64,000 nucleotides of DNA from Gammaproteobacteria bacterium (lineage in GTDB: Bacteria; Pseudomonadota; Gammaproteobacteria; Burkholderiales; Rhodocyclaceae): the NCBI GenBank assembly GCA_018828385.1, contig JAHJVE010000012.1, positions 87,348-151,347 of the forward strand, read 5' to 3'. Position numbers and translations under genes: made by a program. This document shows positions 1 through 9,093 of the stretch, piece by piece; positions within the stretch are counted from its first letter, which is position 1; every line of letters begins with the position of its first letter. The notes under the pieces are model-generated. The model made no database searches and was not told the DNA's origin. It saw nothing but the letters and a program-made list of their open reading frames with translations.

Positions 1-2
1 TC

Positions 3-1772
3 GCGCAGCGCCTTGCGGGTCGCCAAGCGGCCCAGGCTGCGCAGGAGTCGGCCCGAACCCGGTACGCACAATTGATCGCCGAACGCGAGCAGTCGCGGGG
101 CGTGGAGGCACGCCGAGGGCAACTGCAAGGCGAATGCCATACCGTGATCCAGGCCGGCACCCAGGCCATCGACGCCTTGAAAGCCCAGGATCAGGGCGAG
201 GTTCAGCGGCTGGAACGGCTGGAACAGCGTATCGCACAGCGCCTCGCCCAGGAGTGCAACCGCCGGCAAGTGTTGCAGAACCAGCGTCGACAATGCCTCG
301 CAGTGTTGGCGGGTGGGCAAGCCGTGCGGCATGCAGAGTCCCGTCTGCCCATGGCCGAGGGGGTATTGTCGCAGCGTTCGGCTCAGGTCGGGGCATGGCG
401 CCAACAGGTCCAAGCCCTGACGCAGTGCCAAGCGGCGAAGCGCATGGTCCAGCAGAAGTTGTCCGGGATCGAACGCGAGGCCGGCCAGGCGGCGCTGAAG
501 GCCGAGGAACTGGCGCGGCGCTTCGGTCTCACTGGCGAGGTGCCGTGTGCCGGCACCGACCTGCAGGGGCAGTGCCAGCTCCTGGGCGATGCGCGGGATG
601 CCAAGGCCCTGATTCCCAGCGCGCAGGGGACGATCCAGCGGTTGGGGCGCGAGAAGGTGGCGGCACAGCGGGAACTGGACGCCTTGTGCGGGCAGCATGA
701 CGAACTCGCGGGTGCGCCCCAGGCGTTGGCTAGGGCCGAGCACCGGGCCGAGCTGGCCCGGGCGCGGGCTTCGCGGTTTGCCTTGCTGGCGGCCCAGGCC
801 GGTGAAATGGCGCGGGCCCGGACCACGCTGGCCGGCATCGAGCAGGAATTGACGGAACTGCCGGCCGCCCAGGGACCGGATACCGCTGCTGGTCAGCAGC
901 GGATTGAGACGCCCGAGGAGGCTGCCGAGCACCAACAGATCCATTCGGCACGGCAGGCCATCGCCGCCCAAAACGAACAGCAGGCCGAGCACTACCGCGC
1001 CACCCTGGATCGGCTCAAGCAGGCGCTGGCGGCCTTGCCGGCACCGTACGACGGGCAACAGCTGATCGATGCCCAGACCGCGATGGAACAGGCCGCGCAG
1101 TCGGTCACTGCCGCCGAGCAGGCCCATTTGGCCGCAGTGCGAGACGTCGAAACCCTTGCCGCCCTCATGCAACAGGCAACGGCCCTGGCCGGTCGCCAAG
1201 CCCAAGTGACCAACCGCATCGCCAAGGTCGAAACAGAGTTGGGCAACTGGAACCTGTTCGCCAAGTGCATGAGCAACGACGGCCTGATCGCGCTGGCCAT
1301 CGACGATGCCGGTCCGGCCTTGGCGGGCCTGGCGAATGATCTCCTACTGGCCTGCTATGGCCCTCGTTTCACAGTCTCCCTCCAGACGCTGGTGGAGACC
1401 GGCAAGGGCGAACAGAAGGAAGGTTTCGACATCCGGGTGCACGACGGCGAATCGGGCGAGAGCAAAAGCGTTGGCCTGATGAGCGGCGGCGAAAGGGTGT
1501 GGATCAACGAGTGCTTGATCCGGGCGGTGGCCCTGTACCTCGCCCAGCACACGGGACGGCGCTATGGTGCGTTGTTCTCGGACGAGGCCGATGGGCCGCT
1601 GGACCCCGAGCGCAAGCGCATGTTCATGGCGATGAAGCGGGAGGTGCTGCGGCTGGGCGGCTATCAGCGCGAGTTCTTCGTCTCCCAGACGCAGGAGCTG
1701 ACGACCATGGCGGATGCGGTGATCGACCTGGATGCCCATGCGGAATCGTGCAAAGCCCCGGCGGGGGTGTAG
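3..1772 (+). CDS. SbcC/Rad50-like SMC-family ATPase, C-terminal part (5' end outside window)
   Basis: The reading frame is open from base 3, so the TTG at 72 in the ORF track is not a real start and the gene runs off the left edge. The visible protein is a long Gln/Ala/Glu/Arg-rich coiled coil followed by an ABC-type ATPase lobe. The signature motif 'LMSGGE' is near the C-terminus and the Walker B/D-loop 'LFSDEADGPLDPE' follows about 40 residues later. This arrangement is that of SbcC/Rad50 double-strand-break repair ATPases, in which the N-terminal Walker A half would lie upstream. No SbcD nuclease is visible here. It probably protects or repairs DNA of the element. The family is fairly certain; the precise role is inferred. 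Confidence 0.75.
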   Translation, partial: AQRLAGRQAAQAAQESARTRYAQLIAEREQSRGVEARRGQLQGECHTVIQAGTQAIDALKAQDQGEVQRLERLEQRIAQRLAQECNRRQVLQNQRRQCLAVLAGGQAVRHAESRLPMAEGVLSQRSAQVGAWRQQVQALTQCQAAKRMVQQKLSGIEREAGQAALKAEELARRFGLTGEVPCAGTDLQGQCQLLGDARDAKALIPSAQGTIQRLGREKVAAQRELDALCGQHDELAGAPQALARAEHRAELARARASRFALLAAQAGEMARARTTLAGIEQELTELPAAQGPDTAAGQQRIETPEEAAEHQQIHSARQAIAAQNEQQAEHYRATLDRLKQALAALPAPYDGQQLIDAQTAMEQAAQSVTAAEQAHLAAVRDVETLAALMQQATALAGRQAQVTNRIAKVETELGNWNLFAKCMSNDGLIALAIDDAGPALAGLANDLLLACYGPRFTVSLQTLVETGKGEQKEGFDIRVHDGESGESKSVGLMSGGERVWINECLIRAVALYLAQHTGRRYGALFSDEADGPLDPERKRMFMAMKREVLRLGGYQREFFVSQTQELTTMADAVIDLDAHAESCKAPAGV

Positions 1773-1858
1773 TTTGGCTGTGAGGTTTGAATAGTACGGA
1801 GTTGCGGCGCCCGCTTTCCAGGTGTACCATTTGAAGGCGTACACCTAAGGAGCCCGAC

Positions 1859-2661
<803 letters not shown>

Positions 2662-2696
2662 TCAATGCCGCTCTTTGGTGATCCGAATCACCGCGA

Positions 2697-3656
2697 TCAT
2701 GCCTCCGCCGCTTCAACATACGGCAAATGCACCTCGAAGCGGCTTCCCTTGCCCAGAGTCGATTCCACCCGAATCGTGCCGCCCATCCGCTGCACCATCC
2801 GCTCGGTTAAGGCCAGCCCCAGTCCCATTCCGCCGAAACGGCGCGAGGTGCTGCCGTCGGCCTGTTCGAAGGGGCGGAAGAGTTGCCGGACATGGTCGAC
2901 CCTCATCCCGATGCCGGTATCGGCAACCGTGAAGACTAGCCGGTTGCCGTCCCGTTCCGAGGTCAAGGTGACATTCCCTTCATCTGTGAACTTCACTGCA
3001 TTGTCCAGAAGGTGGCCCAGGATGTCGTTCAACTGCTTGCCATCGATCATGCAGTAGCCCGGCGGGCAGCCGCCTCGCCGATATTCGAAGGCCAACCCCT
3101 TGGAGGTTGCCTTTGCAAGCGCCCGCCGCGCAACCGTTCCCAAAAGCTTTCCGAGCGAAGTAGGGGCCGACCGGAGAACACGGCGGCCAGCGTCGAGGTG
3201 GGAAAAGGAGAGGACGTTCTCCACCAGTTCGGACAAACGCCGGCCGGCTTCGAGAATGCGCTGGCAGGCGTGCCGGGCCTTCCCCGGATCTTCGGCGCGC
3301 AGGCCGATGGTGGCCATGCCGAGGATGCCATAGAGCGGCGTGCGTAATTCGTGGTGCATATTGTTCACAAATTCCGCTTTGAGTTGCAGCAGATGCTCTG
3401 CCTCGGCCAAGGCCCGCTCGCCGGCAGGGCAGCACACCGCCTCAAGACGGCGGATTTCTGCCACCAGATGCGCTTCCCGCTCTTTCGCCAATCGGAGTTC
3501 TGCCTCGGTCTTCGCCAGGTGCGCTTCCAGGCGGTGGAGCTGCGCCTCGCTGCCCGCCACCTGCGCGCAGGAGCAAGAGTCCGACGTTCCTTCCGGGCTG
3601 GAAAACTGATGGTTGGATGCCCGGTTCTCCGGTATCGAAAGGTGATTCAGATCCAT
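2697..3656 (-). CDS. Soluble hybrid-type sensor histidine kinase
   Basis: About 319 residues from the ATG at 3656 (the track uses an ATG at 3689). There is a short disordered N-terminus, a coiled coil of about 45 residues, then the H-box 'HHELRTPLYG' near residue 100. The ATPase boxes follow: N 'LLDNAVKF', G1 'DTGIGM', F 'FRPFEQADGSTSRRFGG' and G2 'GMGLGLA'. No membrane segment, PAS domain or receiver domain is visible, so it is cytoplasmic and its signal is unknown. The upstream start would place a perfect 17-base palindrome inside the coding sequence, so I prefer 3656. It is divergent from the XRE regulator at 3712. No response regulator lies nearby. Confidence 0.8.
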   Translation of the reverse strand: MDLNHLSIPENRASNHQFSSPEGTSDSCSCAQVAGSEAQLHRLEAHLAKTEAELRLAKEREAHLVAEIRRLEAVCCPAGERALAEAEHLLQLKAEFVNNMHHELRTPLYGILGMATIGLRAEDPGKARHACQRILEAGRRLSELVENVLSFSHLDAGRRVLRSAPTSLGKLLGTVARRALAKATSKGLAFEYRRGGCPPGYCMIDGKQLNDILGHLLDNAVKFTDEGNVTLTSERDGNRLVFTVADTGIGMRVDHVRQLFRPFEQADGSTSRRFGGMGLGLALTERMVQRMGGTIRVESTLGKGSRFEVHLPYVEAAEA

Positions 3657-3666
3657 GTCATTAGGG

Positions 3667-3683
3667 TATCCCGATTCGGGATA
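3667..3683. promoter_or_regulatory. Perfect palindrome, candidate operator
   Basis: TATCCCGATTCGGGATA is an 8+1+8 perfect inverted repeat in the gap between the divergent histidine kinase and XRE regulator genes. Position and symmetry suggest the binding site of the XRE dimer, controlling one or both promoters. That assignment is inference. Confidence 0.55.
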
Positions 3684-3711
3684 TTCCACAACGGGTTATT
3701 AACGTACTGGG

Positions 3712-3981
3712 ATGGCCAATTCCCTGCACCGCCCCCAATACGAGGTCTTCCGCAAGATGATGGTCAAAGCGCGGGAAACCGCTGGCCTCACTCAGGTCCA
3801 GATTGCCGACGCCCTCGGCCGGCCCCAGAGTTTCGTCTCCAAGTACGAAAGAGGAGACCGCCGTCTCGATTTCACCGAGTTTGTCGAAATCACCGCCATT
3901 CTGGGAATCGATGTGGCCGCTTTCATCACCGCCTATCAGGACAGCATCAACGATCTGAATCTTCGTCCGTGGGTGCGGTAA
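3712..3981 (+). CDS. XRE-family helix-turn-helix regulator
   Basis: 89 residues forming a single Cro/C1-type HTH domain. The two HTH helices read 'LTQVQIADALGRPQSFVSKYE', followed by the family's usual '(G)DRRLDFTEFVEI' stretch. There is no extra sensor domain. It sits 30 bases from a perfect palindrome and is divergent from a histidine kinase, so it probably controls that intergenic region. Element-borne regulators of this size are common; the target is inferred. Confidence 0.85.
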   Translation: MANSLHRPQYEVFRKMMVKARETAGLTQVQIADALGRPQSFVSKYERGDRRLDFTEFVEITAILGIDVAAFITAYQDSINDLNLRPWVR

Positions 3982-4064
3982 CTGCTTCCGCATGAGGTTA
4001 CTTGCCTGCCTGCCCTACATTATAAATGACGACGGGCTTATGGCGCTTGTGTGTCGTGTCGGTG

Positions 4065-4232
4065 TCACGGCGCTACGATTGGCAACAGAAGCGTTAACGT
4101 GACCAGGTCAATGGTAGCCACCGCCTGCATGATCAGGATATTCTCGTCGAGTCCTGCCATCGTGCGAACGGACACGAAGCTGTAGAAACCGTCGTTCAAA
4201 AAGTGGACGGCGATCGGCACCCAGAGCTTCAT
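4065..4232 (-). CDS. Possible small membrane protein
   Basis: A 55-residue reading frame using the internal ATG at 4232; the track's longer version starts at 4322. The C-terminal half ('ILIMQAVATIDLVTLTLLLPIV') is hydrophobic enough for one membrane segment. The ribosome site is weak. It could be a real small membrane protein, a gene remnant or a chance frame. I do not recognise it. Confidence 0.25.
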   Translation of the reverse strand: MKLWVPIAVHFLNDGFYSFVSVRTMAGLDENILIMQAVATIDLVTLTLLLPIVAP

Positions 4233-4297
4233 GTTCCGCCGTTTGGCCGCCGTCGATTGCCATGGCTTGTCCGGCGCCCCGCCGCTAAAATGTCTGC

Positions 4298-4534
4298 ATG
4301 TCGAAAATCCCCGAACCCACACCCGCGTTGAACAGGCTGCGCGCAGCGGCCGGCTTGATCCCCCTCATTGAGGATGGCCTTCGCCAGTCGAAAATCACCG
4401 CCGAGAAGGCTTCTTTGATGGCGGAGTTTTGCAACTGGGCGGCCCAGCAAGCAACGGAAGGCGGCCCGGAGGCCTTACGCCTTGGCGATGACATCAAAGC
4501 GGGCTTGGAACGGCTTAAAACGCTGCTGGCATAG
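4298..4534 (+). CDS. Small helical protein of unknown function
   Basis: 78 residues, no motif recognised, predicted by eye to be mostly helical ('ALNRLRAAAGLIPLIEDGLRQSKITAEKASL'). Amino-acid composition and codon use look coding, and it has no close neighbour in the same direction. No function can be assigned. Confidence 0.45.
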   Translation: MSKIPEPTPALNRLRAAAGLIPLIEDGLRQSKITAEKASLMAEFCNWAAQQATEGGPEALRLGDDIKAGLERLKTLLA

Positions 4535-4601
4535 CGGTAGCCGGGCAGGTCCGGCCACCGCCACTATCGTGTGGTCCCGTTGTGAGAGTTGGATTGCCGA
4601 C

Positions 4602-5084
4602 TCATGCCTCGGGCTCCTGCAAATCAAAGACCGGCAGATCGTCAATCACGGCCGCTTCGCTATCGAACTTCAGCCAGGCAATACCGGCTTGCTCCGCGAC
4701 TTCGAAGATCGTGGCCAGATCGGCTTCCGTCGGCATCCGGTAACGGGGTGCGCCGACATAGATGATGCCGCCGCAGTCGGTCGGGTAGGCGTTGACCGAC
4801 AACTCGTCATCGGCCAGTTTCATGCGGGTACTTGAACTCAGATGCGAGATCGATAACGAGGCCAGGGGTTCAGCCTGCGCTTGCAAGCTTGCCACAGCGG
4901 GTGTTTTCATGCGGTTATCCTTCCTCTTGATGGGACGTCGCGTGGTCTTGGGGCGCGTACCAGTCTGACGACTGAAGTTCACGCCGCAGTCGCGACAACG
5001 GAACCAGCGCAGGCGGCCCAGCGTACCCAACGGCACGCTGTCGCCCGCGCAAACAGGACAATGAGGCGGGATTCTCGTCGCCAT
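4602..5084 (-). CDS. Zinc-ribbon protein fused to a DUF5983-like domain, or two nested ORFs
   Basis: The start at 5084 has a good ribosome site (gaggag, 6 bases). Residues 1-58 hold a zinc ribbon with two CxxC knuckles ('CPVC' and 'CRDC') and a basic tail. Residues 59 on hold a separate domain with 'NAYPTDCGGIIYVG', which I recall from DUF5983-type proteins of integrative elements (low certainty). A second in-frame ATG at 4910 is preceded by 'aggaagg', so a shorter product carrying only the second domain may also be made. The gene lies downstream of radC in the same direction, with 98 bases between them. Function unknown. Confidence 0.55.
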   Translation of the reverse strand: MATRIPPHCPVCAGDSVPLGTLGRLRWFRCRDCGVNFSRQTGTRPKTTRRPIKRKDNRMKTPAVASLQAQAEPLASLSISHLSSSTRMKLADDELSVNAYPTDCGGIIYVGAPRYRMPTEADLATIFEVAEQAGIAWLKFDSEAAVIDDLPVFDLQEPEA

Positions 5085-5140
5085 GATGATCTCCTCATGC
5101 GACAGAAAAGGCAGCCCGACCCAATGAGGTGGGCATGCCT
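5085..5140 (-). promoter_or_regulatory. Possible structured leader of the zinc-ribbon gene
   Basis: Read on the minus strand, the leader contains a GGCA...TGCC-bounded hairpin region whose loop sequence CCTCAT could pair with ATGAGG at the ribosome site. This resembles, but does not match closely, the stronger leaders at 5765, 8365, 9094 and 22072. Treat as tentative. Confidence 0.3.
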
Positions 5141-5182
5141 TTGAGCATCGGACGCGACGAGATTGGCCGGCGGCGCATGGCG

Positions 5183-5764
5183 TTACACCAGTCCACATTC
5201 GGCAAACGAGATGACCCTATCGCCGGCGACGACAAAATGGTCGATCAGCCGCACATCCACCAGGCTCAGCGCCTGCTTCAGGTTCTGTGTCAGCAACTCA
5301 TCGGCCCGCGAGGGCTCGACTTCCCCCGAGGGATGGTTGTGCGCAACGGCCAGCGCGGCGGCGTTACGGGCGAGCGCCCCCTTGACCACTTCCCGGGGAT
5401 AGACGGAGGTCTGGGTCAGGGTTCCCCGGAACAATTCCTCGACTTCGATCAGGCGATGCTGGGCGTCCAAGTAGAGCGCCAGGAACACCTCATGCTCAAG
5501 CCCAGCGCAATACAGCCGCAGCCAATCGCGCAGGACTTGCGGTGAGTTCATCAGCGGGCCGCTGCGCATCTGCTCACGCAGATTGCGCAGCAGCAGTTCG
5601 CGGGCAACGCCCAGACGATGGGCGAGAACGGTATCGGTGGTGCCGAGCATGCCCATTTGCGCCACGGCATCGCTGACGTGCAGAGGGTTGGTACTCGACG
5701 CGCAAACCAGGGGCGAGAGTAATTCGCGGACCAGATCGGCGCGGGACAAGGCAGAGAGATTCAT
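5183..5764 (-). CDS. radC: RadC-like JAB/MPN metalloprotein
   Basis: 193 residues from the ATG at 5764, which has a strong ribosome site (gaggag). The track's longer frame runs through the leader. The JAMM motif is visible near residues 143-155 as '[14 protein letters not shown]' (HxH...S..D), preceded by '[15 protein letters not shown]', which is typical of RadC. Despite the name, RadC-like proteins are not proven repair enzymes; they are frequent in mobile elements, often beside anti-restriction genes. The leader carries a structured element (see 5765-5836). It probably serves DNA maintenance during transfer. Confidence 0.9.
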   Translation of the reverse strand: MNLSALSRADLVRELLSPLVCASSTNPLHVSDAVAQMGMLGTTDTVLAHRLGVARELLLRNLREQMRSGPLMNSPQVLRDWLRLYCAGLEHEVFLALYLDAQHRLIEVEELFRGTLTQTSVYPREVVKGALARNAAALAVAHNHPSGEVEPSRADELLTQNLKQALSLVDVRLIDHFVVAGDRVISFAECGLV

Positions 5765-5836
5765 GGCGTTCTCCTCTATGAAACAAAAAAAGCGGGAACG
5801 CCGATCCCAAAGGGGACGAGGTCCCCGCTTGGGATG
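5765..5836 (-). ncRNA. Structured 5' leader of radC (radC-RNA-like), copy A
   Basis: Minus-strand leader with a GC hairpin (GCGGGGAC/GTCCCC flanked by CATCCC/GGGATG-like arms) followed by a helix GGCGUUC/GAACGCC. This final helix lies between and over the ribosome site and the start codon. Related leaders at 8365, 9094 and 22072 have GGUGUU(C) or UGUGUUC at the same place, each matched by a changed partner strand. I relate it to the radC RNA motif described upstream of radC, integrase and anti-restriction genes; that link is from memory. Confidence 0.65.
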
Positions 5837-5881
5837 AAGGTGCGGACGAATGTACGTAACATCGGTCGGCACGATGAATGA

Positions 5882-5917
5882 GGCAGGTATCGACTGCGAC
5901 GCCGGCCAGAGCCGGAC
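5882..5917 (-). ncRNA. Two-hairpin repeated element, copy 1
   Basis: On the minus strand: hairpin CCGGC-tctg-GCCGG, then CGUCGCAG with heptaloop UCGAUAC closed by CUGC. It lies about 45 bases upstream of the radC leader. Three other copies occur at 9365, 22347 and 29912. Confidence 0.5.
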
Positions 5918-6239
5918 TACATCCCACGATGGAATGCAGGTATGCCCTGTCAGTTTCCGGCATCGGTCGGGTGGATTCAAGGGGATCCAGAGGACGCAAC
6001 GTTCAAGCGGCCGGAATCCGACGGGCTTGCGAATGGCGTCGATGATGAGGGCGTGCCGATCGCTTCCTGCGGCGCAAGGGTGCGGTCGGCTTGGTCAACA
6101 GGGCCTACTTGCACTCCAGTGTGACCGGGATGTCAGCCTAATTGCACTGCACAAATTTTTTGCGTGACCGCCGTAAAACCCAGGACAAGCCTGGAAAATT
6201 TGATCAAGATGAAGGCTCAACCCTTCACGTAGAACGACG
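5918..6239. other. Intergenic stretch without a convincing gene
   Basis: Frames here are short, overlapping and without ribosome sites. Apart from the repeated element just before it I see nothing assignable. It probably contains the divergent promoters of the radC leader and of the small gene at 6240. Confidence 0.4.
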
Positions 6240-6455
6240 ATGATCCGCCTCGGCTCGCAAATTCGACTCACTCGCCGGGAGGTCGAGCGCTTCCGGAAGA
6301 TCACCGACATCGAGCCGGTGGACATCCGCACGCTCGACGACCTGGACGCCTACATCGCCCGATGCAAGGCGCACTACTGGGGCGTCTCCAAGGACACCCA
6401 GTTCCTGCATTGGCTCATCGACCGCGAATACGCCCAGTGCCGCCTGGCGGCGTAG
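6240..6455 (+). CDS. Small element-borne protein, paralogue of the one at 8492
   Basis: 71 residues. The N-terminal half (MIRLGSQIRLTRREVERFRK...D.RTLDDLDAYIARC) matches the protein at 8492 (MLRAGDVLRFTPDEIEDFRK...ARTQDDIDQALARW) in spacing and key residues, so the two are probably diverged paralogues. No known domain recognised. Each lies beside a minus-strand cluster with a structured leader. Confidence 0.6.
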   Translation: MIRLGSQIRLTRREVERFRKITDIEPVDIRTLDDLDAYIARCKAHYWGVSKDTQFLHWLIDREYAQCRLAA

Positions 6456-6537
6456 CGCGGTTGGTTTTCTGGGGGCGACCGTCTCCCCCAGCCTTTCTGC
6501 CGGGGAGACGTCGCGCCATCGGGTACTGCCGTCGAAG

Positions 6538-7209
6538 TCACTGGAAGACACGCGGCTCGATGGTCGCGCCGCGCATGAAGGCGAGGTAGGCGCCGGCCTT
6601 TCCTATATCCCGGAAACTGGCGACAACTTCCTCGCGCCGCAGAACGTTCCAGGACTGGTCGGCGTCGCCCGAAGGCTTGATGCTCAAGTCGGCTTCGCGG
6701 TAGGCGGCATGGCGATACAGAAAGTCGCCCGATGCCCAATCCACGATGGCAAGGAGGCAGGCGCACAGGATGGCGCAGCCGCCATGCTCGTCGGGCTCGA
6801 TCAGCAAGGGGACCTTCAAACTCCCCGTCGAGCGGCCGATCCGGCCGACGACGTCGTGCTCTTCCAGCCAGGGTTCGCCGGTGCTCGTGTCGCCCAGGAT
6901 CAGGCGGACCTTCCGTTCGCGGGTGCGGCAGGATTCCAGGACCCTGGCGGCCTTGGCATCCGTGCCGGGATCGAAGTAGGTCGTGCGTGTCAGCGGGGAC
7001 TGGCTCCAGGCCTGGACGGCTCGGCCGTACTTTTCGTAGCCGGCGAGGGTTGCGTAGTCCTCGTCCGTGAACGACAGGTCGGCACGGCTCAGCTTGCTGG
7101 CGATCTGGTTGGCGTGATCCCGGGCGTTTGCGAAACCGAGGCAGGTAAAGCCCTCGCCGCAATCGATCGCGTAGCGCTGCTGTGCCGCATTGATACTCAC
7201 CTTGTTCAT
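6538..7209 (-). CDS. Element-borne protein of unknown function, 223 aa
   Basis: A 223-residue protein beginning 'MNKVSINAAQQRYAIDCGEGFTCLGF'. The phrase 'TCLGFANARDHANQIASKL' and the central 'VRLILGDTSTGEPWLEEHDVVGRIGRS' look conserved and folded, with alternating alpha/beta character. There are no membrane segments or catalytic motif I recognise. I believe similar proteins accompany radC in related elements, but cannot name the family. A ribosome site (aaaggaa) is paired into a leader helix (see 7210). Confidence 0.7.
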   Translation of the reverse strand: MNKVSINAAQQRYAIDCGEGFTCLGFANARDHANQIASKLSRADLSFTDEDYATLAGYEKYGRAVQAWSQSPLTRTTYFDPGTDAKAARVLESCRTRERKVRLILGDTSTGEPWLEEHDVVGRIGRSTGSLKVPLLIEPDEHGGCAILCACLLAIVDWASGDFLYRHAAYREADLSIKPSGDADQSWNVLRREEVVASFRDIGKAGAYLAFMRGATIEPRVFQ

Positions 7210-7270
7210 CTCGGGTTCCTTTCGAAATGTCGTGGAACCACACCCCGTCGGGCGTGAGCCCCACGGGGTT
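7210..7270 (-). ncRNA. Structured 5' leader of the 223-aa gene, copy E
   Basis: The minus-strand leader has a hairpin AACCCCGU.../...ACGGGGU, then GGUUCC pairing perfectly with GGAACC, which contains the AGGAA ribosome site. The paired strands differ in sequence from the other leaders but occupy the same place, so the pairing rather than the sequence is conserved. Confidence 0.55.
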
Positions 7271-7321
7271 GTTGCGTGTTCGGCAGGCCGAAGGTCAGCT
7301 GGCCGGTGGTGTCGCTGCGGC

Positions 7322-7564
7322 TCAGGCCGCCTGCGCCACTGCCTGGAATCCTTGCACCAAGGCGCCGGCCTCGGTGGCGACGACGACCTGGTCGGACAGC
7401 AGGCGGTCCAGCTTCAGCAGCAAGGCGTCGGCGTGCTCCTGGTCATCCGGGTAGAGGGACGGGCGCAGTTTCTCGACCTCCTTCTTGATGAGGCGAAGCT
7501 CTGGGACGATGGCGCGCTCAGCGTGCGCTTCGATGGCGTTCAGGATGGCGGTGATGGTGATCAT
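7322..7564 (-). CDS. Small helical protein of unknown function, 80 aa
   Basis: The ATG at 7564 is chosen because of the ribosome site 'aaaggaag' 9 bases upstream; the track's frame extends into non-coding leader. The protein is predicted helical ('ERAIVPELRLIKKEVEKLRPSLYPDDQEHADALLLKLDRLL' region) with a hydrophobic C-terminus. No domain recognised. Confidence 0.6.
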   Translation of the reverse strand: MITITAILNAIEAHAERAIVPELRLIKKEVEKLRPSLYPDDQEHADALLLKLDRLLSDQVVVATEAGALVQGFQAVAQAA

Positions 7565-7848
7565 CGATGGCTTCCTTTCATTGCTAGAAAAAATGGGCCG
7601 GCATGCCGGGGGCAGATCGGCGGGCGAGGTTTGGCCCGGCGGGCGCAGACGGCGTAGCGGGCGGGTGGGGGCGCCCCGTGAAGTCGGCTTGCCGGCGTTC
7701 ATGGGCACTCGATGAGGTGTGCGGGGATCGGGGCGAGCACCGCACGCGCCGCTGGGGAACAGCGGGCGTGGGCGTTCGGCGATCCGGATGCGACGGCAAG
7801 TGCCGCCGCATCACAGGCCGGGCCGGTGATGGCCTGGCGCTTCTCGGG

Positions 7849-8364
7849 TCAGGCGGCCGAGCGCGGTGTTTTTGCGCTGGGCGAGGCCAGTGCTTCAGTG
7901 GATGCGGCTACCGGATCGGCCGCAGACTGGGTCGCCTGTTGCTCGAAGGCCGTGTGTGCCGTCGTGAACTCGGTTTCCCGAGCCAGGCGGCGCACTTGGG
8001 CGACGGCGGGCTCCTTGACCATTTCGGGCAGGCATTCGACGGCGATGTCGCTGCCGTGCCGCAGACCCTTCTGCAGACTGTGCAGCGGCCGGACGAACAG
8101 GCCGTGGCACAGCCAGCGGACAAACTGACCGATCCGCTTGTTGCGTGCCTGGCGGGCTTTGTGCCGACGCAGGGATTCCTTACAGCACAGATACAACGCC
8201 AGATGGGTGCGCTTCATTTCGGGATCGGACTCGAGCTGGGCCATGACTTCCGTCGCGATGGCCGGATCACGGCCGACGCGCTGGTAGAAGCCGACCCAGG
8301 CACGCTCTTCCTCGGACTCGATACCGGAGCGCCGGGGGCGAGGACGGGGTTTCTCAAGGGACAT
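7849..8364 (-). CDS. Element-borne protein of unknown function, 171 aa
   Basis: Basic Arg/Pro-rich N-terminus, a helical middle part with 'WVGFYQRVGRDPAIATEVMAQLESDPEMKRTHL' and a low-complexity Ala/Ser C-terminus. 'FVRWLCHGLFVRPL' could be a short amphipathic helix. No enzyme motif is visible. It has a structured leader like those of radC and the DarB-like gene, so it probably belongs to the same regulon. Confidence 0.6.
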   Translation of the reverse strand: MSLEKPRPRPRRSGIESEEERAWVGFYQRVGRDPAIATEVMAQLESDPEMKRTHLALYLCCKESLRRHKARQARNKRIGQFVRWLCHGLFVRPLHSLQKGLRHGSDIAVECLPEMVKEPAVAQVRRLARETEFTTAHTAFEQQATQSAADPVAASTEALASPSAKTPRSAA

Positions 8365-8435
8365 GATGTTTCTCCAAAGACGAATAGAGGGAACACCCGT
8401 CCCTGGTCGGGGAGGCGGTGGACTCCCCGGGGTTG
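8365..8435 (-). ncRNA. Structured 5' leader, copy B
   Basis: Minus strand: hairpin CGGGGAGU...UCCCCG, then AGGGACGGGUGUUCCC. GGUGUU pairs with AACAUC next to the start codon (one G-U pair), with a bulged A before the ribosome site. It aligns closely with copies A, C and D. Confidence 0.6.
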
Positions 8436-8491
8436 CACGGACATGCGGCGCTGCTAAGCTGAACGCTCACAGGTCAAGAGGTGCCCACACC

Positions 8492-8722
8492 ATGCTGCGT
8501 GCAGGCGATGTGCTACGGTTCACGCCCGACGAAATCGAGGACTTCCGAAAACTCGGTCTCGACTTCGACGGGGCGCGAACACAGGATGACATCGACCAGG
8601 CATTGGCCCGATGGGCCGATACGCTGAACGATGAACGTCCCGATCTGCTGGAAAAGATCGCTGCGGCAATGGCGAAGGCCAGGGGCATCCCGCTACCCGC
8701 GCGCTTGACGCGGATACGTTGA
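8492..8722 (+). CDS. Small element-borne protein, paralogue of the one at 6240
   Basis: 76 residues from the ATG at 8492 (ribosome site 'aagagg'). The track's longer frame starts in the opposite gene's leader. It shares the N-terminal pattern R.G...R.T..E...FRK..D...RT.DD.D with the 6240 protein, while the C-terminus differs. Function unknown. Its 3' end overlaps the convergent gene at 8693 by 30 bases. Confidence 0.6.
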   Translation: MLRAGDVLRFTPDEIEDFRKLGLDFDGARTQDDIDQALARWADTLNDERPDLLEKIAAAMAKARGIPLPARLTRIR

Positions 8723-8917
8723 TGCGGCGTGCCTGCCGTTGTCCTCGGCAATCCTCATCCAGCGGTCGGCGATGCGGTCCAGGTAGACCAGATCGTCGGC
8801 TTCGATCTCGCCCGACTCTCGCAAGCGGGCGATCACCTCCTTGACCAGGGACGGATCGTCCTTGGCCAGTTGGATCACAGTGGCGGCAATGCGCCGGCGG
8901 TAGAGGCTGATCGGCAT
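8693..8917 (-). CDS. Small helical protein, 74 aa
   Basis: The ATG at 8917 follows two bases after the stop of the upstream small gene, with ribosome site 'caggag' inside that gene, so translation is coupled. The sequence 'SLYRRRIAATVIQLAKDDPSLVKEVIARL' suggests an amphipathic helical fold. No function can be assigned. Confidence 0.6.
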   Translation of the reverse strand: MPISLYRRRIAATVIQLAKDDPSLVKEVIARLRESGEIEADDLVYLDRIADRWMRIAEDNGRHAASTYPRQARG

Positions 8918-8919
8918 GA

Positions 8920-9093
8920 TCAGGCTCCTGCGGCACGGTACTCGGAAGCGCCGCCAGACCGTCCGGGGACGGTGGGTCTCGGTTTCAACAACGCCGGCAC
9001 AGTCGGCATGCGCAGGGACGGTCGGGCGTACCCGGAACCACCCAGCAGCACGGCGACCGGGCGCGACTCTCTCGTCGCAGGGATTGCGAACAT
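8920..9093 (-). CDS. Small Pro/Arg-rich protein, 57 aa
   Basis: 57 residues from the ATG at 9093, with ribosome site 'aaggag'. It is Pro/Arg/Gly rich and has no recognisable fold. It is supported mainly by the clear structured leader ending exactly at its ATG and by coupling to the following gene. It may act mainly as a leader ORF. Confidence 0.5.
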   Translation of the reverse strand: MFAIPATRESRPVAVLLGGSGYARPSLRMPTVPALLKPRPTVPGRSGGASEYRAAGA

